A stretch of 64,000 nt of DNA from Tenacibaculum lutimaris (GCF_003610735.1 NZ_RAQM01000007.1:124001-188000), one strand, 5' to 3'. Positions 1 to 8,886 are shown, counted from the stretch's first letter. Program-made: numbers and translations. Notes: generated by a model not told the origin, from the sequence alone.

Positions 1-430
1 CTTTACTATAGGCTTTTTCATATTGTTCTAAAGTTTTGTTGCTAGACATACCTACCATAAAAAGATTTTCTTCCTCTTTTTTGTATTTGGAAACAATATT
101 CCTTTTAAAACGCCTGTAAAAAGAAATACTGTTTGGTTTAGAGGCAAGTATAGAGAAAATTAAGGATACAAAGGAGGTTGTAATCAATATAGCTGCAATT
201 CTAATTCCGAAATTAATTTCAGTAATATAGTTGAAGAAAATAACAGAAGCAGAAAGGATAGTTGCATTTACCTTTAACATAATTGAAGCCTTTCTGTCAA
301 TTAAATTTAAGGTGCTGAGGTAGAATTTATTTTGATTTCTTTGATAGGTAGCAAAAGATTTTCTAGGCTCTTTTTGGGTGTCAAACATGCCTAGTTCCTC
401 TTTTATTTTGTGTTGTTTAGTAGTAATCAT
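1..430 (-). CDS. Pycsar effector-like (PycTM/DUF5706-type) membrane protein, C-terminus outside the window
   Basis: The ATG at 430-428 opens a frame that runs off the left edge, giving 143 visible residues. After about 30 polar residues comes a segment containing LIDRKASIMLKVNATIL, then two hydrophobic helices (about residues 47-65 and 72-92), then LASKPNS and a basic stretch, and near the edge NLFMVGMSSNKTLEQYEKA. This order (polar lead, [AD]xKA helix, second helix ending in A-S/T-[KR]-P, then NL-[FM]-x-G and an EYE-like end) is how I remember the two-helix Pycsar effector domain; no alignment was run. In known systems such proteins damage the membrane when a cyclase makes cCMP or cUMP. The N-terminal HD domain found in many flavobacterial relatives is absent, and no cyclase is visible upstream. 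Partners, if any, would lie beyond base 1. Confidence 0.6.
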   Translation of the reverse strand, partial: MITTKQHKIKEELGMFDTQKEPRKSFATYQRNQNKFYLSTLNLIDRKASIMLKVNATILSASVIFFNYITEINFGIRIAAILITTSFVSLIFSILASKPNSISFYRRFKRNIVSKYKKEEENLFMVGMSSNKTLEQYEKAYSK

Positions 431-445
431 CTTTATAAGAATTAC

Positions 446-513
446 AAGATGAAACGTTACTGAAATCGCTTTAGTTGATAAAGAGGAGTTGTAGATTAGT
501 TTTGTTTCATCTT
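446..513. repeat. 10-bp inverted repeat upstream of the Pycsar effector-like gene
   Basis: AAGATGAAAC at 446-455 and GTTTCATCTT at 504-513 are exact reverse complements separated by 48 bp. They lie just upstream of the start at 430 on the strand that would carry its promoter. No clear TAnnTTTG box was found there. The pair could be an operator, or chance in AT-rich DNA. Confidence 0.4.
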
Positions 514-653
514 TAGTTGGTTAAATGTGAAGAGAGGTAATTGTTATGTGAGGAGATATAAATTTACGAAAAATAAATTTTTTAGAGAAGTAAAGTTGAT
601 TTTAAGGGGTGAAAATGTAGTGGCTTTATTGAATAAAAAAATTGAGATTAGTA

Positions 654-836
654 TTATTTTTTATCATTTAAACGTTTTATTCCAGTGATTTGGTAGTTGT
701 AGCCATTAAAACTTTTAGTAATTTCTACTCTTTCTAGCCAATAGAAGCTGTTCTTATGTATTAAGGGAAGTAATAGGAAGTTAGTTTTTTTAAATTTTAC
801 CTTCTTATTTTTCTGTTTGTTAAAATTTATAAACAT
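654..836 (-). CDS. Small basic protein of unknown function (doubtful gene)
   Basis: An open frame of 60 residues, Lys-rich at the N-terminus (MFINFNKQKNKKVKFKK), followed by an aromatic stretch (HKNSFYWLERVEITKSF) and a C-terminus ending RLNDKK. I recognise no family. It is the only candidate gene in the roughly 600 bp between the Pycsar-like gene and the tRNA. The ordered alternation of hydrophobic and polar residues after position 18 looks like a small beta-rich protein, but no strong promoter or ribosome-binding signal supports it. If it is not a gene, 431-980 holds nothing else I can support apart from the inverted repeat at 446-513. Confidence 0.35.
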   Translation of the reverse strand: MFINFNKQKNKKVKFKKTNFLLLPLIHKNSFYWLERVEITKSFNGYNYQITGIKRLNDKK

Positions 837-980
837 ATTAAAAATAATTTCATCTATATGGCTTTTGTAAAAGGGTGTTTTTATGAGTCAAACTTAAATG
901 AAGTAGGAGATAAAACTTTACGGATTATCGTAATTGTAGCCATATACTAGTTGGTGAAAGAGAGGTTTGTATAAGGTTTA

Positions 981-1015
981 AAATAAAAAAAGCATTTACA
1001 AAAAATGTAAATGCT
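981..1015 (-). terminator. Intrinsic terminator of the tRNA transcript
   Basis: AGCATTTACA (991-1000) pairs with TGTAAATGCT (1006-1015) around a five-base loop. Read on the minus strand it is followed by a T-rich run from 990 down to 981. It begins 12 bases after the tRNA 3' end. Confidence 0.8.
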
Positions 1016-1027
1016 TTAAAACAAATG

Positions 1028-1101
1028 TGGTCCCACATGGGCTCGAACCATGGACCCCCTGATTATGAGTCAGGTGCTCTAACCAGCTGAGCTATAGGAC
1101 C
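1028..1101 (-). tRNA. tRNA with anticodon CAU (elongator Met, or Ile2 read through lysidine)
   Basis: The 74 bases fold as a complete cloverleaf. The acceptor stem is GGTCCTA/TGGGACC, the D arm contains AGCTGGTTA, the anticodon arm is CCTGA-CTCATAA-TCAGG, and the T loop is TTCGAGC with discriminator A. CCA is not encoded. The loop gives anticodon CAU. The anticodon stem lacks the three G:C pairs of initiator tRNA, so it is not fMet. C4-G69 and C5-G68 resemble what is known of TilS-recognised Ile2 tRNAs, while U29-A41 resembles elongator Met, so the identity is open between these two. Confidence 0.92.
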
Positions 1102-1117
1102 TGTTTTATTTGGACTG

Positions 1118-1125
1118 CAAAAATA
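1118..1125 (-). promoter_or_regulatory. -7 element of the tRNA promoter
   Basis: TATTTTTG on the minus strand matches the Bacteroidetes -7 consensus TAnnTTTG and ends 16 bases before the mature tRNA 5' end. No clear TTG was seen at -33. Confidence 0.6.
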
Positions 1126-1154
1126 AAAACTTTTTTAAATAAATAACTATTTTT

Positions 1155-2126
1155 TTAAACTTTTCTACTCATTAAATTTTCACCGAAAACACGTAAACCC
1201 TGTTTTTGTTGCTCACTTATGTTCAGGTGATCAAGGCTTTCAAAAGCCTTATTTGTGTAGTACTCAATAAGTTTAAAAGTTTCTTCAGGAATATTATTGT
1301 TTCTAAAAATGGTTGAAACAGTATCTATTTTTTCTGAATTGTTTTTTTCTTTTCCGTTGTAAAGGTTCAATAAGTTTTCTTTATCGTTAGAGTTGGAAAC
1401 TTCTAAAGCTTTTAAGTATAAGTAGGTTTTTTTATTTTCTATAATGTCGCCACCTACTTGTTTCCCAAAAGATTCTGGGTCACCGAAAGTATCTAAATAG
1501 TCATCTTGTAATTGAAAAGCGATACCTAAATTTAAACCGTAGTCATATAAATGTTGAGCCTGATCTTCGTCCGCTTTTGCTACAATAGCACCCATTTTTA
1601 GAGCGGCAGCAACTAAAACTGATGTTTTCAACGTAATCATTTTGATATATTCATCGATGGTTACATCATTTCTTGTTTCAAAATCAACATCCAGTTGTTG
1701 CCCATCACAAACTTCTAAAGCAGTTTTACTGAACAGTTGCGCTAATTTTTGAAAAACAACTGGCTCATAGTTTTCAAAATATTGATATGCTAAAATTAGC
1801 ATAGCATCTCCAGAAAGAATAGCGGTATTAATATTCCATTTTTCATGAACAGTTTCGTTTCCTCTACGTAAAGGCGCATCATCCATAATATCATCATGCA
1901 CTAAAGTAAAGTTGTGAAAAACTTCAACAGCTAATGCGGCTGGTAATGCTTGTTTGTAATCACCAGAAAAAATATCTGAAGCAATAAGAGTAAGCATAGG
2001 ACGAATTCTTTTTCCTCCTAATTGAAGTATGTAATCAATTGGTTCATAAAGGTTTTTAGGTTCTCTAGAAAATTTCTGAGATTCTAAATAAGCTATAAAG
2101 TCTGATTGATATGATAGTATGTCCAA
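1155..2126 (-). CDS. Polyprenyl diphosphate synthase, probably geranylgeranyl diphosphate synthase
   Basis: An all-alpha trans-prenyltransferase of about 323 residues that condenses IPP with allylic diphosphates. Counting from the longest frame (TTG at 2159), GGKRIRP is at 48-54, the first Asp-rich motif DDIMDD at 89-94 and the second, DDYLD, at 219-223. There is no two-residue insertion in the first motif and Phe84 sits five residues before it. In archaeal-type enzymes that arrangement goes with C20 product, which would feed phytoene synthase (crtB, 55289). Product length is inferred. There is no ATG in the N-terminal region. I chose TTG at 2126 (MDILSYQ...) because the upstream TTG at 2159 lies above a TATTTTTA box. 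The gene is divergent from the TetR efflux operon. Confidence 0.85.
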   Translation of the reverse strand: MDILSYQSDFIAYLESQKFSREPKNLYEPIDYILQLGGKRIRPMLTLIASDIFSGDYKQALPAALAVEVFHNFTLVHDDIMDDAPLRRGNETVHEKWNINTAILSGDAMLILAYQYFENYEPVVFQKLAQLFSKTALEVCDGQQLDVDFETRNDVTIDEYIKMITLKTSVLVAAALKMGAIVAKADEDQAQHLYDYGLNLGIAFQLQDDYLDTFGDPESFGKQVGGDIIENKKTYLYLKALEVSNSNDKENLLNLYNGKEKNNSEKIDTVSTIFRNNNIPEETFKLIEYYTNKAFESLDHLNISEQQKQGLRVFGENLMSRKV

Positions 2127-2213
2127 ATCTGAAAATTTTTGTAAAAATACGGTAAACAAAAATTCTAAATGTATGTCTGTGTTAAAAAAAGATTAAAACT
2201 TAGGAAACTTTTT

Positions 2214-2243
2214 TTGTTTCTAAAGTTTCCTGTTGTATTTTTG
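2214..2243 (+). promoter_or_regulatory. Promoter of the TetR-efflux operon
   Basis: TTG at 2214-2216, a 19-bp spacer, then TATTTTTG at 2236-2243, a full match to the Bacteroidetes promoter form. The ATG at 2253 is nine bases further on, so the leader is very short. This placement rules out the upstream in-frame ATG at 2169 as the TetR start. Confidence 0.75.
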
Positions 2244-2252
2244 CCATCGATT

Positions 2253-2861
2253 ATGAGGAAAAAAATTATAAATAAAGCAGGAGAAATGTTTTTAACCTTA
2301 GGGTTTAAAAGCACAACGATGGATGATATAGCGAAAGAACTTGGTATGTCAAAAAAGACACTATATAAGTACTTTCCTAATAAAACAACTTTGGTAGATG
2401 CTAGTACCGAAGCGGTTCATAACACAATAGGAGAAACTATTTGTGCAATAAAAAGTAAAAATTACAACGCAGTAGAAGAAGAGTTTGCTGTAAAAGCAAT
2501 TTTTAAAGAGATGCTTAAAAATTCAAAAGCATCTCCTATGTATCAACTTAAAAAGTACTACCCAGAAACCTATGCTAAATTAATGGAACGCGAGGTATGC
2601 ATGTTTAGAGATTGTATTGTAAGTAATTTAACAAAAGGAATAGAACAAGGATTGTATAGAGCAAATATTGACAAAGAGCTAATGGTGAATTTTTATTTCA
2701 CCTTGGTTTTTGGTGTTTTTGAAAGCGAATTATATGGAGACGAAGTTCAAGAAATAATGAAAATTGAATATGAAATTTTAGAATATCATATCAGGGCAAT
2801 TGCCACTGATAAAGGAGTGAAAGAATTAGAAAAACAACTAAAAATTACGAATCAAAACTAA
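2253..2861 (+). CDS. TetR/AcrR-family transcriptional regulator of the efflux operon
   Basis: 202 residues. The N-terminal helix-turn-helix spans about residues 3-49, with TTMDDIAKELGMSKKTLYKYF the recognisable TetR signature. The rest is a helical ligand-binding and dimerisation domain. It is the first gene of an operon with an outer membrane factor 5 bp downstream, then a membrane fusion protein and an RND pump, so it most likely represses its own operon until a toxic ligand binds (inference from context). The start at 2253 follows from the promoter position and from the HTH beginning within three residues of this Met. Confidence 0.88.
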   Translation: MRKKIINKAGEMFLTLGFKSTTMDDIAKELGMSKKTLYKYFPNKTTLVDASTEAVHNTIGETICAIKSKNYNAVEEEFAVKAIFKEMLKNSKASPMYQLKKYYPETYAKLMEREVCMFRDCIVSNLTKGIEQGLYRANIDKELMVNFYFTLVFGVFESELYGDEVQEIMKIEYEILEYHIRAIATDKGVKELEKQLKITNQN

Positions 2862-2866
2862 AAACA

Positions 2867-4204
2867 ATGAAAAAATACATAAGTAGTGTATTTATATTCT
2901 TTTTTATAGGGGGTATTATCGCCCAAGAACAAGAAAAAGAAATGAGCTTATCAATGCAAGAAGCAATTGATTATGCTATAAAGAACAGTTACGAGAATAA
3001 AGTTTCTTTAAATAATATTGAGGCAGCAAAAAAGAAAAAATGGGAAACTACAACTATTGGGTTGCCGCAAGTAAATGGTGTAGTCGATTATCAAAATTGG
3101 TTAAAACAACAAGTTCAGTTAGTAGATTTTAACAACGATGGAGTAGATGAAGAATTGATTTTTACCAAAAAGCAAACTACAAAAGCTTCGGTAACATTAA
3201 GTCAGTTAATTTTTGATGGGTCTTATTTAGTAGGATTACAATCTGCTAAAACCTATTTAAAAATTTCAGAACAAGCTAAAGAGAAAACAGAATTATCAAC
3301 TCGTGAAGCTGTAGTAAATGCTTATGGGAATGTGTTGGTTACCGAAAAATCGATAGAGATTTTAGAAAGAAATAAAGCTGTACTTGAAAAGAACTTAGAT
3401 GAAACTCAAAAAACCTATGACAATGGATTAACTGAGTTAGAAAATGTAGAGCAACTTCAAATAACACTTGGAAACGTTGAAAGTAACTTAAGAAATGCAG
3501 AAAGATTAAGAGAAATAGCATATCAAATGTTAAACGTTTCGTTAGGAAATTCTATTGATACTAAACTGACATTGACATCTACTTTAGATAATTTAGTTGT
3601 GGATAACACCGATTTGAGTTTGTTAGCTACTCAGTTTGACATTGATAATCATATCGATTTCAGAATTGCCCAAAACGATAGAGAAAGTAAACGTTTATTA
3701 ATGAAGCTAGAGCAAAGTAAGTACTTACCAACTCTATCAGCATTTGTAAATTATGGGGTAACAGCTTTTTCTGATTCATTTACCTTTTTAGATAGTAATC
3801 AACGTTGGTTAGGTTCATCTTTGTTAGGAGTTAGTTTAAACGTTCCAATTTTCAGCTCTTTTGGAAGAAATGCTAAAGTAAAACAAGCGAAAATAGAGTT
3901 AGAGAATGCTGATATCCGACTAGAAGAAGCAAAGCAAAAATTAAATCTGCAAGTTGAAACAGCTAAGAGCGAATATCAATTAGGAATAGAAAACTATGAA
4001 ACAGCTAAGAAAAATTTAGCCTTAGCAGAGCGAATAGAAAAAAAGCAGCAAGTAAAGTTTTTTGAAGGAATTTCTTCAAGTTTCGATTTATTACAAGCAC
4101 AAAATCAGCTATATACACAACAAAACAATTACGTGCAGTCAATGTTGAACGTAATAGCTAAAAAAGCACAATTAGAAAACGCATTAAATATACCACTAAA
4201 ATAA
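2867..4204 (+). CDS. TolC-family outer membrane efflux protein
   Basis: 445 residues with a Sec signal peptide (about residues 1-19, ending near IIAQEQ). A mature chain of two OEP-type repeats follows, rich in long amphipathic helices (for example residues 140-215 and 345-440), as expected for the periplasmic tunnel of a trimeric outer membrane channel. It sits five bases after the TetR gene and 11 bases before the membrane fusion protein. In the family it is the exit duct for substrates handed over by the RND pump. Bacteroidetes often place this gene first among the three pump components. Confidence 0.92.
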   Translation: MKKYISSVFIFFFIGGIIAQEQEKEMSLSMQEAIDYAIKNSYENKVSLNNIEAAKKKKWETTTIGLPQVNGVVDYQNWLKQQVQLVDFNNDGVDEELIFTKKQTTKASVTLSQLIFDGSYLVGLQSAKTYLKISEQAKEKTELSTREAVVNAYGNVLVTEKSIEILERNKAVLEKNLDETQKTYDNGLTELENVEQLQITLGNVESNLRNAERLREIAYQMLNVSLGNSIDTKLTLTSTLDNLVVDNTDLSLLATQFDIDNHIDFRIAQNDRESKRLLMKLEQSKYLPTLSAFVNYGVTAFSDSFTFLDSNQRWLGSSLLGVSLNVPIFSSFGRNAKVKQAKIELENADIRLEEAKQKLNLQVETAKSEYQLGIENYETAKKNLALAERIEKKQQVKFFEGISSSFDLLQAQNQLYTQQNNYVQSMLNVIAKKAQLENALNIPLK

Positions 4205-4215
4205 AATCTACTATA

Positions 4216-5400
4216 ATGAGAAAAATATATTCACTATTCGCAATTACATTGCTTTTAGCTTCTTGTGGAGGTAAAAAAGAGCAATCAGTACAAGATGTAG
4301 TTGCATCTAACGACTTGGCTAAAATTAGAGAGAAAAAAGCATCAGTCGAAGATAAAATACAAACATTAACAGAGGATATTAAACTTTTAAATAGCAAAAT
4401 ATCTGAGTTAGACACAAATAAAAAAGTTCCTTTAATTACTGTACTTTCTGCTAAAGAAGAAGTTTTTAATCACTATTTAGAGTTACAAGGAAACGTACAA
4501 ACAAAACAAAATGTACTAATCTACCCAGAAATGCCAGGTCAGTTAGTAAGAATTTATGTTAAAGAAGGTCAGCAAGTAAGAAAAGGGCAAGCTTTAGCGA
4601 AAATTGATGATGGAGGATTATCGAATCAATTAGCACAAGTTGAAACTCAAGCAGCTTTGGCAGAAACCACATACAAACGTCAAAAACGTTTATGGGAACA
4701 AAAAATAGGTTCAGAAATTCAGTATTTACAAGCGAAAACAAATTACGAAGCTCAAACCAATGCTGTAAATCAGTTAAGAAGACAGTTAGCAAAATCGGTG
4801 ATTACAGCACCTTTTTCTGGAGTTATAGATGATGTAATTAAAGAACAAGGAACTGTTGTAGCTCCAGGTATGGGATCTGAAGTGTTTAGAATAGTAAACC
4901 TTAAAGACATGTATATAGAAACAGATGTTCCAGAAAGCTATATCACATCAATTAAAAAAGGAAAAGCAGTAGAGGTTGAGTTTCCTGTTTTAGGAGAAAA
5001 AATAACTTCTAAAATTCGTCAAGCAGGTAATTTTATCAATCCAGCAAACAGAACTTTTAAGGTTGAAGTTGGAGTTCCAAATACAGATGGTAAGATCAAG
5101 CCAAACTTAACTGCAAAATTAAAAATCAACGATTATTCTAACGAAAACGCAATTTTAATTCCTCAAAGTATTATTTCTGAAAATGCCAATGGTGAGCAAT
5201 ACATTTATGTTGTAGAAAACATAAAAGATGAGGTAGGGACAGCTAAACAAGCCATTATTAGTACAGGAAAAACACAAGGAGATATTATAGAGGTGTTGAG
5301 TGGAGTTGAGAGCGGAGTAAAAATTATTGACGAAGGGGCGCGTAGCGTTAAAAACGGACAGGAAGTGAAGATTTTAACAGTTTCACAAGACGCGAAATAA
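4216..5400 (+). CDS. RND efflux periplasmic adaptor (membrane fusion lipoprotein)
   Basis: 394 residues. A lipobox LLASC puts the lipidated Cys at 17. An extra coiled-coil (about 30-75) precedes the HlyD-like core: a first lipoyl half near PEMPGQLVRIYVKEGQQVRKGQ, an alpha-hairpin about 135-195, a second lipoyl half near ITAPFSGVIDDV, then beta-barrel and membrane-proximal domains. It would bridge the RND pump in the inner membrane and the TolC-like channel. The gene lies between those two partners with short spacers (11 and 21 bp). Confidence 0.93.
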   Translation: MRKIYSLFAITLLLASCGGKKEQSVQDVVASNDLAKIREKKASVEDKIQTLTEDIKLLNSKISELDTNKKVPLITVLSAKEEVFNHYLELQGNVQTKQNVLIYPEMPGQLVRIYVKEGQQVRKGQALAKIDDGGLSNQLAQVETQAALAETTYKRQKRLWEQKIGSEIQYLQAKTNYEAQTNAVNQLRRQLAKSVITAPFSGVIDDVIKEQGTVVAPGMGSEVFRIVNLKDMYIETDVPESYITSIKKGKAVEVEFPVLGEKITSKIRQAGNFINPANRTFKVEVGVPNTDGKIKPNLTAKLKINDYSNENAILIPQSIISENANGEQYIYVVENIKDEVGTAKQAIISTGKTQGDIIEVLSGVESGVKIIDEGARSVKNGQEVKILTVSQDAK

Positions 5401-5421
5401 CCCATAAAAGTTGTACAACTC

Positions 5422-8400
5422 ATGACTGAAAAACAAAAAAAACAAGTAGATAAAGAATTCGGTTTATCTTCTTGGGCAATAAATAACAAAACAACCATCT
5501 ACGTGATGATGGTAATCATACTTATATCAGGGATATCTGCCTTTTTAAGTATGCCAAGAGAGAATTTTCCTGAAATTAAAGAAACAAAAATATATATCAG
5601 TTCTTTATATCCAGGAAACACTGCCGAAGATATAGAAAAGCTAATCACTGATCCTATTGAAGATAGGCTTAAAACAGTGAGTAATGTTGTTGAAATAACT
5701 TCAACATCACAAGAAGACTATTCGATGGTAGTGGTAGAGTTTGATGAAAAAATTACAGTAGATCAAGCTAAACAAAAAGTAAAAGATGAAATTGATCAAG
5801 AAACATCTGGAGAAGATTGGCCCACGTTTAATGGAGCTAAAGTAGAGCCTAATGTTTTTGAATTGAGTCTTTCTGAAGAAATGCCAATTTTAAATATCAA
5901 CATTTCAGGAGATTATCCAGTTGATAAGTTAAAAGAATTTGGTGAGTACTTAGAAGATGAAATAGAAGATTTACAAGAAATTAAAAAAGTAGATATCCGT
6001 GGAGCAGAAGAGAAAGAGGTTGAGGTAGCGGTAGATATTTACAAAATGATGGCTGCGCAAGTAAGTTTTCAAGATGTAATCAATTCAATTAACGGAGGTA
6101 ACTTAACCATGTCGGCAGGAAATTTAATTGCCAGTGGTCAACGACGTACGGTTCGTATTTTAGGTGAAATTGAAAACCCACAAGAATTACAAGATTTTGT
6201 AGTAAAATCTGAAAAAGGGAATTCTATTTACTTAAAAGATATAGCTGAGGTTTCTTTTAAAGATAAAGATAAAACTACCTATGCACGTGAGTTTGGTGAA
6301 GCAGTGGTGATGTTAGATGTGAAAAAGCGTTCAGGAAAAAACATGGTAGAGGCTGCTGAAAAAATCCAGAAAATAGTAGAAGATACCAAAGCCAATATAT
6401 TTCCAAGTAATTTAAAAGTAACCATCGCTAACGATCAATCTTCAAAAACTATTGGTCAAGTAGATGATTTGGTAAATAACATCATTTTTGGGGTAATCCT
6501 AGTAGTACTGGTTTTAATGTTCTTCTTAGGGTTTAAAAATGCTTTATTCGTAGGGTTTGCAATCCCAATGTCTATGTTTATGTCATTAATGATATTAAGT
6601 TGGGCGGGTTACACGATGAATACCATGATTCTTTTTGGGTTAATTATGGGACTTGGAATGTTAGTAGATAATGGTATTGTAGTTGTTGAAAACGTATATC
6701 GTTTAATGGATGAAGGAATGCCTAGAATTGAGGCAGCTAAGAAAGGTATCGGTGAAATCGCATTTCCAATTATTATATCAACTTTAACAACAGTAGCAGC
6801 TTTTGTTCCTTTAGGGTTATGGCCAGGAACTATGGGGCAGTTTATGAAGTATTTCCCAATAACATTGTCGGCTGTTTTAGGATCATCTTTATTGGTTGCT
6901 ATTTTCTTTAATTCGGTTTTGGTGTCTCAGTTTATGAGTGTTGAAGATAAAAATATGCCGTTAAGACGTATTATTATTTTATCGGTTACCATGGCTGTTA
7001 TAGGACTGTTAATTGCTTTAATGGGTGGAGTATATAGAGCTCTTGGTACAGTAATGATATTTACCTCAATTATGTTGTGGATGTACCGATTGTTTCTTAG
7101 GCCATGGGCAAATGCTTTCCAGAATAGAGTACTGCCGCGTTGGGAACGTTTTTATGAAAAAACACTTCGAGTTGCATTAAAAGGTTGGAGGCCTTATATT
7201 ATTTCGATAAGTACTTTTATACTGTTGATAATTGCTTTTGTAGGTTTTGGAGCTTCAATAGGAAGTCAACGTACTAAGGTAGAGTTCTTCCCAGATAATA
7301 CACCTAATCAGATTATAGTATATATCGAATATCCACAAGGGACCGATATTGAAAAAACGAATCTGATTATGAAAGATTTGGAAGAACGAGTTTATAAAGT
7401 GTTAAATGCTCCTGAGTATGTAGACAACGGGTATAACTTTATGGTTGAAAGTGCGGTGTCTCAAGTGGGTGCAGGTTCTGGAAATCCACAAACAGATGGA
7501 GGTTCTACTGCAGAAATGCCTCATAAAGGAAAGATTACAGCATCTATGCGTGAGTATAAATACCGTAGAGGAGCAGATAGTAAAGAATTGCAAAAGAAAG
7601 TAACAGAAGCTTTACGTGGTATTTATCCTGGATTAGAAATTTCTGTTGAAAAAGAAGCGGTAGGACCACCTGCGGGATATCCAATTAATATTGAGCTAGA
7701 AGGAAAAGATTACGGTGAATTAATTAATACTGCTGAAAAAATGCGTGATTTTATCAATGCTAAAAGTATTGCAGGTATTGATGAATTAAAGATTGATGTA
7801 AATAAGTCAAAACCATCAATGTTAGTAAATGTAGATCGTAAAAAAGCAGGAGAGTTAGGGGTGAGTTCATCTCAAGTAGGAAGCCAATTGCGTAATGCTA
7901 TTTTTGGATCAAAAGCAGGGATTTACAAAGAAGATGGAGACGATTACGATATTTATGTACGCTTTAATGAACAAAATAGGTATAATAAAAGTGCGATCTT
8001 CAATCAAAAGATTACTTTTAGAGACATGGCTACAGGAACCATTAAAGAAATTCCTATATCAGCGGTAGCAGAACAAACAAATACTTCAGGTTTTAGTGCA
8101 ATTAAGCATAAAGATGTAAGAAGGGTTGTAACAGTGTATTCAGCCTTAGCCCCTGGGTATACAGATGCTGCAGCAATTGTGTCTAAAATTCAGCATGAAA
8201 TGAAGTCGTTTACTGAAAAACCAGCGACAGTAAAAGTTGATTATACAGGTCAAATAGAGGAACAAAACAAACAAATGGCATTCTTGATGAAAGCATTTTT
8301 TGGAGGATTAGGATTGATCTTTTTAATATTAATCTTCCAGTTTAATTCTGTTTCCAAACCTGCAATTATCATGTTAGCAATCTTTTTAAGTTTGATTGGA

Positions 8401-8886
8401 GTTTTTGGCGGATTGATTATTACAGCAAAACCATTTGTAATTATGATGACCATGATGGGAATCATTTCACTTGCGGGTATTGTAGTAAATAACGGGGTAG
8501 TACTCTTGGATTATACACAATTATTAATAGACCGAAAAAAGGTAGAGAAAGGATTAAAGGAGGAGGATTATGTTGATGTAAACACTCTGGGTGAAGCAAT
8601 TATTAGAGGAGGTAAGGCACGTTTACGTCCAGTATTATTAACGGCTATTACCACAATTTTAGGATTAATTCCTTTAGCTACAGGATTAAATATCAACTTT
8701 TTTACATTGGCAAGTGAGTTAAATCCACATATATATGTAGGAGGAGATAATGTAGTGTTCTGGGGACCTTTAGCATGGACAGTTATTTACGGACTATTCA
8801 TAGCTACTTTCTTAACACTAATAGTAGTACCGATATTATTCTACTTAATCACTAAATTTAAAATGTGGTTACGTAGCGTTCTATAA
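5422..8886 (+). CDS. RND-family efflux pump permease (HAE/SwrC-like)
   Basis: 1154 residues with the duplicated RND plan: TM1 near 24-43, a large periplasmic loop, TM2-6 near 345-540, TM7 near 590-615, a second large loop and TM8-12 from about 955. In TM4 the proton-relay region reads LVDNGIVVVENV and in TM10 it reads VVNNGVVLLDY. AcrB has Asp-Asp and Lys at these sites. The VDN/VNN pattern is what I recall from SwrC-type RND pumps of Firmicutes and Bacteroidetes. It uses proton-motive force to export hydrophobic or amphiphilic compounds through the adaptor and TolC partner encoded upstream. Substrate is unknown. It is the last gene of the operon and a terminator follows. Confidence 0.93.
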   Translation: MTEKQKKQVDKEFGLSSWAINNKTTIYVMMVIILISGISAFLSMPRENFPEIKETKIYISSLYPGNTAEDIEKLITDPIEDRLKTVSNVVEITSTSQEDYSMVVVEFDEKITVDQAKQKVKDEIDQETSGEDWPTFNGAKVEPNVFELSLSEEMPILNINISGDYPVDKLKEFGEYLEDEIEDLQEIKKVDIRGAEEKEVEVAVDIYKMMAAQVSFQDVINSINGGNLTMSAGNLIASGQRRTVRILGEIENPQELQDFVVKSEKGNSIYLKDIAEVSFKDKDKTTYAREFGEAVVMLDVKKRSGKNMVEAAEKIQKIVEDTKANIFPSNLKVTIANDQSSKTIGQVDDLVNNIIFGVILVVLVLMFFLGFKNALFVGFAIPMSMFMSLMILSWAGYTMNTMILFGLIMGLGMLVDNGIVVVENVYRLMDEGMPRIEAAKKGIGEIAFPIIISTLTTVAAFVPLGLWPGTMGQFMKYFPITLSAVLGSSLLVAIFFNSVLVSQFMSVEDKNMPLRRIIILSVTMAVIGLLIALMGGVYRALGTVMIFTSIMLWMYRLFLRPWANAFQNRVLPRWERFYEKTLRVALKGWRPYIISISTFILLIIAFVGFGASIGSQRTKVEFFPDNTPNQIIVYIEYPQGTDIEKTNLIMKDLEERVYKVLNAPEYVDNGYNFMVESAVSQVGAGSGNPQTDGGSTAEMPHKGKITASMREYKYRRGADSKELQKKVTEALRGIYPGLEISVEKEAVGPPAGYPINIELEGKDYGELINTAEKMRDFINAKSIAGIDELKIDVNKSKPSMLVNVDRKKAGELGVSSSQVGSQLRNAIFGSKAGIYKEDGDDYDIYVRFNEQNRYNKSAIFNQKITFRDMATGTIKEIPISAVAEQTNTSGFSAIKHKDVRRVVTVYSALAPGYTDAAAIVSKIQHEMKSFTEKPATVKVDYTGQIEEQNKQMAFLMKAFFGGLGLIFLILIFQFNSVSKPAIIMLAIFLSLIGVFGGLIITAKPFVIMMTMMGIISLAGIVVNNGVVLLDYTQLLIDRKKVEKGLKEEDYVDVNTLGEAIIRGGKARLRPVLLTAITTILGLIPLATGLNINFFTLASELNPHIYVGGDNVVFWGPLAWTVIYGLFIATFLTLIVVPILFYLITKFKMWLRSVL

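Noticed and set aside
2169..2252. N-terminal extension of the TetR protein from ATG 2169
   Set aside because: The promoter at 2214-2243 lies inside this part, so it would not be transcribed.
5422..8886. VDN/VNN in the RND proton-relay sites as a sign of inactivity
   Set aside because: The pattern agrees with SwrC-like RND pumps as I recall them and all other features are intact, so it is a subfamily trait.
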